DNA of 64,000 nt, taken from the NCBI GenBank assembly GCA_951640195.1, contig OX621165.1, forward strand, positions 1,116,001-1,180,000. The letters are read 5' to 3'. The DNA is from Porpolomopsis calyptriformis. Taxonomy: Eukaryota; Basidiomycota; Agaricomycetes; Agaricales; Hygrophoraceae. The stretch's first letter is position 1. Every line of letters begins with the position of its first letter. A program made the translations under genes and the position numbers. Shown piece after piece: positions 41,913 through 53,626 of this stretch. The notes under the pieces are model-generated. The model made no database searches. It was not told where the DNA came from and worked only from the letters and a program-made list of their open reading frames with translations.

Positions 41913-43727
41913 TCAGTCATCACAGTTCCACTTGGGAGATGGGTCAACACTAGTGTCCCTCGCTCTTCCCAACCTTCCTTTCCCTCTTGCCTTATCAACC
42001 TCGCTCCAAAATACTCGCGCCTCGTCAAACACAAGCATGTCTTCATCATACACGCTACCAAATTTTGCCACTTCAGTCGAAAAGCGTGAAGTGCCATCTG
42101 GCAGTGCTAAGACAGCTCGCACACCCGCGAAAAACGCATTCAACACCTCGAGATTGTGCATGGTAAGGAGCCCGTGTGATGTCATCTCATGGGTTTGCAA
42201 AAGATGATGTATATATGCTCTTGTGAACGGCGGCAGAAACTCTGCTACCCGGGGTCTTGCGTAGCTAGAATTTGAGGGCAACGGGGCATCGAGATCGCGC
42301 CAGCTATTTGTGGGAACCTCAACTGGGGAACATGCGGCGCATGGACACACCGGCATATTTGGGCCACTGGTCCGGTCGGAGTGTATGGAAGCGCTGAAGC
42401 CATCCAAGAAGGAGTCAGCCAACTTCGAGAAATCGTCTGCATAGATTGGGTCGAAAAGGTTGTGACCTAAGTCGCGCAATCCAGTTTTTCGCGTCTTCCT
42501 TTGGTCGTCAAACTCAGCACTGGCCAGAATGTGGGCAGAAACGGGAAAGTGGAAATCAAGCGCGATCCCAATATCAGCGGCACTCTGAGCCCAGTGGACA
42601 TCGAATAGATCAATGCCAATGTGTTGGATCAGGCGAAGGATCTCATGAGGCGAGGCGGCTGAATTGACAAGACGTGGTTTGTGGGAGGGCAAAGATATCA
42701 AGGAAGCTTCCATGAGGGGAAGAATTCCACAAGGACGCTTATTGCCATTGATCGAAACTTCGACATCACGTAGGGTTGAATCGTTCTGGTTCTCTTCCGC
42801 TAGAAGAGATGAATAGAGAGGGACAAGGTCGAAGACGTAACCGGCTACACCATCATCGAGGCATTTGAGTGGCTTGACATTCTCTGCTTCTTTATCATGA
42901 AGGATTTCAGTTAACCCTTCCGCAAATGCTGCGCGAGCTGCAGGGCTAGTCCCCCCGGCCATGTGGACAAAAATACTAAGAGGGTGCGGGATGGAGTGGG
43001 ACGACGAAGATGTACCAGTCGCTTCAATGGGCCGTAGCATATCTGCAAGCCAAGAAGTGGACCTCTCTATACTCTTTATAAGCCGCTTTTGAGAATATGG
43101 CGGTTTGGTAAAGGGAGAATCAGAAAGTGCTATCACAACATCGGGTCGGCAGGCTAGAACGTAAGATCTCCAGTCGAAGGGCTTGACCTATTCCTGGATT
43201 AGACAGATTTGAGCAACGGAGTAGTATAAAGCTCCTGCCTTTCGTACACCTCTTATGCATTGGGCAGAGATGTAATCATTGCCATTCGAGGGCATCTCTC
43301 TGCCATCAGACGGATCTCGCACCGACATTGATAAAATATGCCGTGAAGGTAGATAGCCTAGGAACCTGTGAAGCGGATTAAGCCCTGTTTGCAATGTCGG
43401 AACCGGGGGTGAGTATTCCAAGCTATGAAGAAATATTTGGGTTTGACTGAATTGCTCTCTAACACCTATCATAGCTACTTACAAGGACTCAAATGGGATA
43501 TGAACCCAGCGGATGGCCTCGGTAATGCGATAGTGATCTCGGGACAAATGGGGCACAACGCCCCGAGAGGTCCAAGCAACTAAAGTAGGTGTCTGGATGG
43601 CGACAGAGTCTTCCGGTCGGCACAGCTTAATGTTGCCGATTCTTGGGCCAAACTGCGAGACCTTGAGAGGTGAGGTGACATTGAACGTGAGGGTAGCTAA
43701 TCTGTTCGATTGAGGCAAGCCAGTCAT
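41913..43727 (-). CDS. QTRT2: queuine tRNA-ribosyltransferase accessory subunit 2
   Basis: Three exons: 43483-43727, 43248-43422 and 41913-43187; 1695 nt, 564 residues. It opens with TFNVTSPLKVSQFGPRIGNI and TLVAWTSRGVVPHLSRD, typical of the TGT fold, and near the C-terminus has the zinc-binding CPCAACSPVEVP followed by FTRAYIHHLLQTHEM and MHNLEVLNAFFAGVRAVL with the zinc-ligand His. In eukaryotes QTRT2 pairs with the catalytic QTRT1 to exchange guanine 34 for queuine in four tRNAs, at the mitochondrial surface. The substitutions in the active-site region point to the accessory rather than catalytic subunit, although I did not align it. It is convergent with the J-protein gene and divergent from the zinc transporter 88 bases away. 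Confidence 0.88.
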
Positions 43728-43815
43728 TGAAGGCACAAGTGCTGGATTTGGTTACTGCTATGATCACAACAACCACAAATATTGGCTCGTTCATTGGTCA
43801 CCAAAACGGCGGTTA

Positions 43816-45585
43816 ATGGTCAAAGGGACGGCCTCCCATGGCTTCCACGATTCAAGTGGGGCCCCACGTCTTACAAACCCCCGCTGGATTCGGTCCGAGG
43901 TCAACACGATTCTCCGCAATCCCGAATCCAGGAAGATATTCTACTTCCTCATCCTAAATATTTCCTATATGCTCATTCAAATGTTGTATGGCGTGTGGAC
44001 CAATAGTTTAGGCTTAATATCTGACTGTGAGCTAGGTTCCCTCCAGTTAAAACATCACTCTCACTCGACTAGCCATTCACATGGCATTTGATTGCATGGC
44101 CATCGGGGTTGGTCTTTTTGCTTCAGTTATGGCTACGTGGCCGCCTAATGAACGTTTCACCTATGGGTTCGTGTGCCTTATGGTTCGATATAACTGCCGC
44201 TTATGCTTAACTCGTTTTCCGTGTAGCTATGGACGGATAGAAACTTTATCTGGATTCGCAAACGGCATTTTTCTGATCCTGATCTCTATCTTTATCGTGT
44301 TCGAGGCAATACAACGCCTGTATGTTCTTGTTCTGATAGGTGAAGTATTTTGCCTGAACGACATACAGACTAGAACCACCAGAGATGAATACCGGGCAAC
44401 TTTTGCTTGTCAGTATACTGGGGCTGGGTGTCAACTTGTTTGGGATGTTTGCAATGGGTGGACATCACCACCACCACGTGCGTATTTCGGGGTGGATTTA
44501 TGTAGTGAAACTGATTTTGTCGCAGGCAAGCCATTCTCATGGCCACTCGCACCCTCATTCACATCCACATCATAATGATCAATCACTTTCGCGTCCGCAC
44601 TCACCTATAGATGGTGCTGTGCAAAGTCATGAAGCCCACGTTCACACGCACTCCTGCTCTCACTCTCCAGCTAATCTGGAATCGTCCTCCATTCCGAATT
44701 TACGCTCATCTGACCACGAAGATCATGGTCCTGTTCTCGTACATTCAGAAAGGAGAGAGAGCAAGCGTGATTTACATGTCCCATTTATCAAAACAGTTGC
44801 AAGTCAACGACACCTGAGTGTAAGAGGGGGCAGCCGTGATGGCCTCGCAGTTCCTCTCTCCAGCGAATTGGTTTCTCCGATTACCCCCAGTTATCATTTC
44901 GGGTATGATGACCATTTTCAGACTCATCATATGTCGGAGCGTGCTCCCAACCTTCATGATCACTCTCATTGTCATGATGGTTCACACGAAGGCCATAGTC
45001 ATAATATGCGTGGTGTCTTCCTGCACGTAATGGCTGTAAGCGTCTGCTCTTTTGACTTTTAAGACTTGCCACTCAATTCCGTGTAGGACACGCTTGGTTC
45101 CGTCGGGGTCATCATCTCAACACTGCTGATACAATTTTATGGATGGACAGGTTTCGATCCAATCGCATCCTTATTCATTGCCATCATGATAGCCGCCAGC
45201 GTCGTTCCTCTTGTTGTGGATACAGGGAAGATTCTGGCCTTAGATGTCGCTGGCCGCGACACCATCATCCAGCAAGCCTTATCAGAGGTGATTCTGTTAC
45301 CATCTTTAGATGCCGTCATATATTTGAATCCGATTCCAGCTTCCCCATATTCAAGGTCTCGCCTCGTACAAGTCCGCGCGATTCTGGCCGAAAGACGCAT
45401 CTAGTCTTATAGGCTCTATCCATATCCAGCTCGCATCTTCATTAACACCACACCACTCCGGGGATTCAGATCGTACCAGATATTCTGGCCTTAATCGCAC
45501 TGTGGAACTGGTAGATGCACATTTGCGAAGCAAAATCTCTGGGCTCCAAGAGCTGACGATACAAGTGGAGGGTTCAGAAGATTGA
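43816..45585 (+). CDS. Msc2-like cation diffusion facilitator (zinc transporter), short form
   Basis: Seven exons: 43816-44026, 44073-44166, 44227-44319, 44369-44477, 44526-45035, 45087-45287, 45340-45585; 1464 nt, 487 residues. CDF helices are clear: FYFLILNISYMLIQMLYGVW, SLGLISDSIHMAFDCMAIG (the HxxxD zinc site), TYGYGRIETLSGFANGIFL, and TGQLLLVSILGLGVNLFG. A long His-rich cytoplasmic loop (HSHGHSHPHSHPHH and further His clusters) precedes DTLGSVGVIISTLLI and GWTGFDPIASLFIAIMI. The cytosolic C-terminal domain is GLASYKSARFWPKD onward. Msc2 moves zinc into the ER/secretory pathway. Full-length Msc2 proteins have several extra N-terminal helices that are absent here, as only 88 bases separate this start from QTRT2. 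Confidence 0.88.
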
Positions 45586-47996
45586 CTGTTGTAACATAAA
45601 TGTATGATGCAACGACGAACAACTTCCCCATAAGCCGACAGACTTCCAAATCATCCTGCACCACGATGTATGCAGTACAAACGATATGATGTTGGGGGAA
45701 CAATAGCATCAAGGACTAAGCATAGCTCTCGTTACGCCATTTTCTTGCCCTTGAACATTTTTGCCATCAGAACCAGTTGTTGGATCTCAAAAGTCAGACC
45801 AATGATTCGGCTTGGTAGAAAGTAGCCAATTCACTACCTTGTTAGATTTCTCGACGTATCATGCATGGTGGTAGAAGCAGGAGGCTGACCAGTTATCTGT
45901 AAGACGACAATAAATCTTGTCTGGACTAGTGTTAACTGCCTGGATGTATTGTCATGGCTGCCAGCATTCTTTCACCATTCATCCTAGACCCAGGACCAAC
46001 AAGCCATCAGTCGGTATTGTCGCGATCTACACATTAACGGTGCTTCAGTCAAATGGAAGGAGAGAAGATTGATAATATCGATCTTCTCTCCGTCCATTTT
46101 ACTGCCCAACAAATGGAGATCATAGAGCAAACGTTTGGTAAGACCTAGAATGGTATACGTATGTCGCCCATATGCCATGTAAGGTCTGATCTGAAGACCC
46201 CTTCGATCGGAATCAGTACGCGCACGCCTTCTAGGTTTCGGCTACAGGCGTCGACAGACGGAACTAGAAGACCGAAGAAGCCTTTGCGATTTCATTGGGC
46301 ATACCGATTTGCGGAAATTAGGGAATAGCAACACAACTTTGCTTGCTGACAAATTCCTTGACAACTCAGACATTTTATGCTGGCATTGCGCAAGAGTGAG
46401 TGAATGCTCAAGTAAAAATTGTCTTAAGCCTGCCTTTACCTGACATCCTACAGGGATCAGAAGTGAGTGCCTTCTTGCTTCGACCCAGAAATATCCTGGT
46501 TAAGATGATTGCTCGGAGCAGCTATTCCGATGGACTGCTGGCTTTAAGGGAGAAGCGGTATCAGCGAATTAGTGTCAGGACCGACAACTAATAATGCTGG
46601 CGATTGTGGACTATGACAAGGATGAGTTGGCAAGGCTGAAACACCGCCAGTCGGGCCTGTAGGACTCAGAGCTATTCAAGTCTGGAACGGAGGCACTACA
46701 TGGCACCAATTGGCATTAATTTTGATCTGTGATACACGCTAGCAGCAGTAATGCCATTGCAGGTACTATATCCTTCAAGAGACAGAATCCACGTCGTGCA
46801 TGCTGTCAGGTATGTGTTCACCAAATGCTTAACTCTCCTGCTGCCTACATAGTGGTGACATTAAAAAAAGACGGCCCTTGAAAAGATGTTTCCTTGCCAA
46901 TGTCCCGTAGACCACACAAGGGTGGCAAACGAACCTTCCACACAAGCCTCTCCGAATAATGATCTATTAGCTCTCTTCATCTTCGGAGTGGCAACCGATA
47001 CATCCTCTCCACTACTCCGAATGGTCTTATCCCTTCAGGAACCAAGGCAATTACTGTTGCTTTCACCGCTGCTTCTTGGTTAATTCCTGTCTTTCCTTGA
47101 TTTGCCTCGCCCCAACTACAGGCGGTATTGACTTCTCCTTCTCTTGACCAATGGGGATCGAGATGACTGGAAGATTCTGCGGACATGAAGTACTCCTGCA
47201 TATCTTGATAAAAGTGACAACATACTGAATTCTTCAAATAGATAAATTGATAGATAGGCAGACTGATGAGTATTTATTCAAGACCTGTTTCAGGTTGCGC
47301 TTCTCCGCTTCTTTACACGACTATCTTGAGCAAGTTGGCAAACAGGCAGATTGATGGGAAGTTTGGTAACATGATCTTTAAGGTCGCGATACATAGCATA
47401 TCTCCGTATCTTTGCCTTCAACACCACTGCAGAATCCGCGAATGATGTCATTCCCCAGATATGAACGGTTGTGATTGATGGATCAATGATATCTCTTCTG
47501 CCATACATTCCGTTTTGGACTCTGCCCTGTGCTTCGGTTTCATTCGTCAGTTCGATATTTTGCAAGTCAAGCGATCCACAGCGCTAACGGCGTGAACGCA
47601 TACCAAGGCTTGCCGTCGTCATTCAACCATCAGCACCAGGACTCGGACACTCATCCCCATCTGCGATGTTCGAACCACAATCTCCCAAAAATAACAATAG
47701 AATTTCCTAAAATGCATGCTCAACTCGGTGAATATGCACTTATGTACTAATGAAATCAGAGCAGGTGCCTTTCATGGTTAACCTGGCATCACCGAAGAAA
47801 CAGGCGGTCCGAACGTCGGGAGGGAAAGTGTAGACAACGAATGGATCCCATCGTGTGGCACTATTCAACCTCAGCGTTTCGAGGTTGTTTTGGCCGGATC
47901 AGTGGTTCTTAAGAAGTTGATGGATCGCGCTAGCACCGCTGGCGTCCAATTCGCCGCTGCCATAAGTACCCAGTCTTATTATTCTCTTCATGTAGA
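45586..47996. other. long intergenic region, no supported gene
   Basis: About 2.4 kb without a frame I can tie to a protein family. It holds a near-perfect hairpin at 46051-46099 and a short hydrophobic frame near 46,960-47,090. The right end must include the sugar transporter promoter. It may contain decayed coding sequence. Confidence 0.4.
46051..46099. repeat. near-perfect inverted repeat / hairpin
   Basis: Two 24-nt arms with two mismatches separated by one base; the arms contain GGAGAGAAGAT and ATCTTCTCTCC. A transcript of either strand would form a tight stem. No flanking duplication was found. Confidence 0.75.
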
Positions 47997-50590
47997 ATGG
48001 ATACCAAGCCAGATATCTCTCATACTGAGAGCCATCATGAGTATGTGACAGTCTCTTCTCGCGCAAATTCACTCTAACGGCGGCAGTAGCTCGGTGGACG
48101 AGGTTGATACAGAAGAGAAAGCAGCGGTACTTGTTGACCTGAACAACAACACTTCCGCAAGGTTGCCATTGAAGTTTCCGTACACTGTATGCAGCTAAAT
48201 AACTGTGTAGGATTCAAAACCCTCTTGCCGGCATTTCTCAAAAGACGCTCCTGAAACAGGTTGATGATTTTGCTCGCGAAAAGGACCTGGTCAATATCTT
48301 GCATTTACTGCAAAAGGGAGCGCTGGTTGCTCAAAACCCGCCTGCGTTCGAATCCATCGCTGACTTGGAACCGGAAGAGAGGAATGCCCTACGCGATGAA
48401 GTCCTTCACAAGTGGCGGCAACCACGAGCCCTTTATTTAACAGTGATTGTATGCTCAATTGGAGCTGCTGTCCAGTAAGTCACCTTGATTACTTATTGGA
48501 CCAACTGGCTTATGGGGTACAGGGGATGGGACCAAACTGGATCTAATGGAGCTAATCTGACATTCCCCATTGCCTTTGGTATTGCCGCTCCCGATGGTTC
48601 CCCAAATCACGATCGTGATAATTGGCTGGTAGGCCTTGTCAATGCGGCTCCTTACATTGCCTCTGCCCTTTTGTAAGTCTTCGGACTTTCGTAACTTTAT
48701 TTCTGCAATTGACTCTAGGTTACCAGCGGCTGCTGGCTCTCCGACCCCTTGAATTACTTCTTTGGGCGCAGAGGTACCATTTTCTTTTCAGGGATTTTCT
48801 GTTTGTTTTCCGTCATTGGTTCCGGCTTCACTCATACATGGCAAGAGCTATTCGTTTGCCGTTTGCTTTTGGGAATTGGCATGGGCTCAAAGGCATCAAC
48901 TGTCCCTGTGTACGCTGCCGAAAATTGCCCTGCCAACATTCGTGGCGGTCTCGTCATGAGTTGGCAGATGTGGACTGCGTTTGGGATTTTCTTGTAGAGA
49001 TTTCATTCTCTACCGCTTCTTTTCTTTACTCATCCTATCGTGCATTTTAGAGGGTTCTGTGCAAACTTGGCTCTCTACCAAGTCGGTCCAATTGCATGGC
49101 GTCTGCAACTAGGCTCTGCTTTTATCCCGGCTATTCCTTTGGTCCTAGGCATCTACCTTTGTCCTGGTTTGTCCTATAACTGGTATTTCTTTTCGGAGCC
49201 TTATTGACGAACAGAATGCTGCATGCAGAATCGCCACGATGGTACATGAAGAAAGGCCTTTACCATGATGCTTACAAGTCTCTTTGTCGCATACGCAATA
49301 CTCCTCTACAAGCTGGTATGAGTGGTTTTCATGATCATCCTCGGCATCAGCTCACGATGTATGTCAGCCCGCGATTTATACTATATTCATTCGCAGCTCG
49401 TCGAAGAACGCGGCATCATCGGCAATGGAGACTACCTTTCCAGGTTCTTTGAACTCTTCACCATCCCCCGTATCCGTCGTGCAACCCTTGCTTCTTTCGT
49501 AGTCATGATTGCTCAGCAGATGTGTGGAAGTATGTATATGTCATTTCGCTGGTTCATTCCATAACCGATGTCACATTCACTTGGCCACCAGTCAACATCA
49601 TTGCCTTCTATTCTTCCACTGTTTTCGTCGAGGCAGGTGGAAGCACGAAGACAGCCCTTCTTGCCTCTTGGGGGTTCGGTCTTGTCAACTTCGTGTAAGT
49701 TATGCCCACTCGTTCAACTGATTACAATAGTTTGTTCACAACGCTCTCGAAGATTTGCATGGCCCGCAGTCTGGACGATCGATACGCTCGGAAGAAGACC
49801 ACTCCTTCTCCTCACTTTCCCCCAGATGGCTTGGACGCTACTTACCGCAGGATTTTGTTTCTATATCCCCACCAGCAGTCCCGCTCATCTCGGCCTGATC
49901 GCATTGTTCATATTCTTGTTTGCGGCATTTTATTCACCGGGAGAAGGCCCAGTTCCATTGACATACTCGGCTGAGGTCTTCCCCTTATCCCATCGTGGTG
50001 AGTATTTGCTTCCACCCTAGCTCATACCGATTCCTTTCCTTCATCCCCATTCATTTGGTATGCCAACAGAGATGGGTATGGGATGGGCTGTTGCCATAAA
50101 CATGTTTTGGGCGTCCGTACTGTCCCTCACATTCCCTCGTATGCTATCCTCGATGGGTCCAACAGGCGCCTTCGCATTTTACGCGTAAGCCCCACCTTTT
50201 CTCTTTGCTTCTTGGGCGCGTGGATGCTAAATATGAAATCATCGTATTTACACTGACCAGCGGGCTCAACATTGTGGCCTTCGTCATGATCTTCTTCTTC
50301 GTTCCAGAGACAAAACAACGGACACTTGAAGAGCTCGATTATATTTGTAAGTTCCATGACTTCTGTCATCTCATAATCAGGTTTCTGATGATTTTTCTGG
50401 GTGTACGAATTGTATACATGCATATAATTTAGTCGCTGTGCCAACAAGGACGCACGTACGTTACCAGCTCACTAAGGCTCTTCCTTATTTCTTCAAGCGT
50501 TACGCTTTTCGCAATACCTCTGCGAGGCTGGAGCCTCTGTACAAGTTTGACTCGCCATTGGAGATTGATGGGGAATTGGTCAAGTACTAG
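47997..50590 (+). CDS. MFS sugar transporter
   Basis: Start ATG 47997 ([14 protein letters not shown]); first exons 47997-48040, 48090-48161, 48211-48474, then from 48523 onward through several short introns to a stop at 50588-50590. A hydrophilic N-terminal domain ([39 protein letters not shown]) precedes twelve predicted helices with sugar-porter signatures: [29 protein letters not shown] (GRR loop), [60 protein letters not shown] and [15 protein letters not shown]. It ends in a cytosolic tail. It should import a hexose or related sugar or polyol at the plasma membrane; substrate cannot be told. The N-terminal extension of about 110 residues is typical of one Agaricomycete subfamily. Internal exon limits beyond the fourth were not all fixed. 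Confidence 0.88.
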
Positions 50591-50780
50591 TGAACAAACA
50601 AGCTTAAAGAGGATGTAAAGACTCAAGCAGTTTCTCAATATGCGTACCATACATTTTATGTCGACTCTAGAATGTGTGCAGACCAAACACGTATCGTTGC
50701 CCAGCTGAATATTATCGTTAAAAATTACTGGAAACAGTAAAAGATCCTGATGTTTACAAAGCTCAAACACAGTGAGTAAG

Positions 50781-53626
50781 TTAATCCCCACCCGGCGAAC
50801 TCGCCACATCACTAGTAGCATCTTCAGCTCCCTTTTCTTCAGCATTCTCAGTTGTGGCAGAGTGCGGCGCGCGGCGATTCTTCGATGAAGCCATGAAGCC
50901 GGGTAGTACTGATCCTGTTCCCGTGTTTTTCGCCTGAGCAGTCTTCCACGCATGCGCCATCTGAAGAAACTTGAATGATGTGGGATTAGATTCCCTTTCG
51001 TCATCTGCAAATACCATATCCCAATCTAAGAGAAGGATGAATATATGATTATTAAGTCGTTGTACCCTTAAAAACGAACCTTCCACCGTTTGACCGGTCT
51101 CTTGGTCGACATGTCGTCTTTTGCTGACTACAGGCATCATATTTTGCACTTTGGCTACATCGTCCGCTGAGCCATAATTTTCTTCAAATGTTTTCCAAAC
51201 ATCCAAGAGGGCAACACGCTATTGAGTCCACACATGAACCAGAATATTGGACTACACAGGAGGTGATAAGTTCTTACCTCGCTTTTGAGTCCCTTGCCCT
51301 TCAAGTCTTTATAGGCTCTCCCGAAGACCTGTCGCGCAATATCTGCATCACCTTGGACAACTTTTCTTTCGGTTTCTTCATCTTCATCTTCATCCCTCAT
51401 GGCCCTCGGAAGGGGGATAGGCTCGGCCTCGAACAGAGCGTAGGAGATCCAGACCTTGACATGTCCGCTGAGAGCGATCAGACGTTCGTATAGTGCACGT
51501 GCAATTTCTCGTTCGCCCTCTTCGATCTCAAAGTCAATATAAGCCTTCCATAACAGCTCGGGCATCGATAATGGTGACTGGGATACCCCGAGTTCAAATA
51601 TAGCACGCGCACGATTGAAGTCTTGCAATTGTGTTTCCAATTCGGAATACTTTATCCAAGCAGTCGAATTGGATGGATCAAACTGAGCCCGTAAAGTTCA
51701 ATAAATGTTGTGAACGGTCCAAGAACTAAAAGTGTTCACCTCGAGATACTTCTCATACAACGTTCGGACTCGATCAAATTCTCGGAGCTAAGGGGAGATT
51801 CGTCAATTCAGGGATTGTCGATGACCGCAACACACACACGTCGAATTCCAATTGAATATAGCCTTTGAACAGCGCTTCTTTGGGACACATGCCAATCGCT
51901 GCCCCAAAAATTTTTCGTGCAGCAAGCAAGTCCACCCGTCGTATTTCGAATCTGGCGAACATGATCCACAATTTAGCAAAAGTGAACTGCTTGTGAGGCA
52001 CCAGGTTGAGGGCCGTCTGGTAGATTTGTCTCGTTCGGTCGTAATCCTGTGCGTGGCAATCTGTTAGATCGAACGCCGACAATATTAAAAATAGATTACA
52101 CCTTTGTCTCGATTTCTTCGAAGAGTGCATAGTCCAACCACAGGAAAATGTAACGCCGCCAATGGCGCTTCTCACCCCCTGGGGGTACTTGTGATACTGC
52201 TCGCTCATACACCTCCCTGATTCTTCCGACTGCTTGGTCAAGTTCCTCCGGTGTTGCCCCTTCGGCTTTTAAGTCCCTGAAAGCACCTTCCTCCAAACGA
52301 GCATAATCGAACCACACATCATAATTACGGCCGTCCTGTGTAAGTTCATCCTCGTACTGGATTCGACGCTTTCCAAGAACAGTGCTCTCCAGGGTTGACT
52401 TTGTGCCATGCTGCTTCTCAAATTTGGTATACGCGGCATAGAGTGCCGTAGATTTCGAACGTGGGATATGTGATAATGCGAACTTGAAGAGAACGTAAGT
52501 GACGATTTAAAATAAGCTGGATTCTGGGACGCACCTTGTAGATGACCCGTGCACGCTCATGCTCCTTCAGACGTGTCTCCATTTTGGCAAAAGCGTTGAA
52601 TACAGCCTGAGCCTTTTCAACCTGCTCTTCTTCATCTCCATAAAATTCCAACGCCTTTTGAAATACTTCCCTCGCCTTGTCCAGCCTTGTCCTGTCCTCC
52701 TCAAATTTCCCCCATTTCACCCATACCCGTGGCTCCGGTCTTATAGCAACCCATCGTTCGTATATCGCACTGGCTCGATCCAGCTCGCCATACCGTTCCT
52801 CCATTTTGATATAAGCTTGCCAGGCCTTGTCGTCTGGCTCCCATTGCATCCACCTTTCGAATACTTGCCGCGAACCAGAAACATTTTGAAGCAGCTCTTC
52901 AAGATAGACATATTTGTACCAGAGCTGGTCCACCCGAGGCAGAAGGGTGACAGCACGATCGAACAAGTTACGTGCGTGCTGAACGTTTCGAGATTTTAGC
53001 TCCATTTCGGTGTAACTGAGCCATAATTGTACGCTCCGAGGGTCGACATCCAGCGCGCGTTCGAATATAGAACGAGAGCGGGGGAATTCGTTTTGGCTTG
53101 CCTGGAGAGTTGCTCAAATGTTACGAAACTGGGTAGAAAGGTTGGATGTGGAATGGGTACGGACCTCCCAATTTGCATATTGAAGCCATTCTTTGCTGGG
53201 AAATAGATATTCATGGAATAAGTAGAGAAAATAGGCAAGTCCAAGATACGTACATGCTTCCCCTGGTTCGTCTGATGCGCTCTTCGAATTCTTTTCGCTT
53301 CCGGCCGCGATACTCGTCAAGTTCTTCAAAGTCCTCGACTCTTTGTCTTGGCGCGCGGAAAGCAGTTTCTTGACGCTCTTGAGCCTGGGGTGAAAGAGCA
53401 TTCAAGACAAAGAAAAATATTGAAGAGGATCACACGTACTTCACGGAGTAGTTGTTCAGCAGTGATCTAGCAGAAAAATAACATTCGTTCGACAGTCAGA
53501 CTGAGATGGGAGTTATCCTTACCTGAACGGCAGCAGGTGCCCGATTTTTTATCCTAGTTATATATTTAGCATAGAAAAACCAAAAACGAAACAGGATGCA
53601 CACCGAGGTGCTCGCCCGTCTTGCAT
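50781..53626 (-). CDS. CLF1: pre-mRNA splicing factor Clf1/Crooked neck (HAT repeats)
   Basis: Start ATG 53626 (MQDGRAPR), followed by tiny exons ([17 protein letters not shown]) and the highly conserved segment [20 protein letters not shown] then [15 protein letters not shown]. The rest is a chain of HAT repeats (for example [94 protein letters not shown]). The C-terminus is [16 protein letters not shown], then an acidic tail ending SSPGGD at 50781. Clf1 is a scaffold of the NineTeen complex, recruiting it and helping tri-snRNP joining during spliceosome activation in the nucleus. About ten introns interrupt it; several are visible but not all junctions were set. Identity is certain from the N-terminal signature and repeats. 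Confidence 0.95.

Noticed and set aside
46886..47083. Short hydrophobic frame
   Set aside because: Too short, no splice partners and no family resemblance; could be chance.
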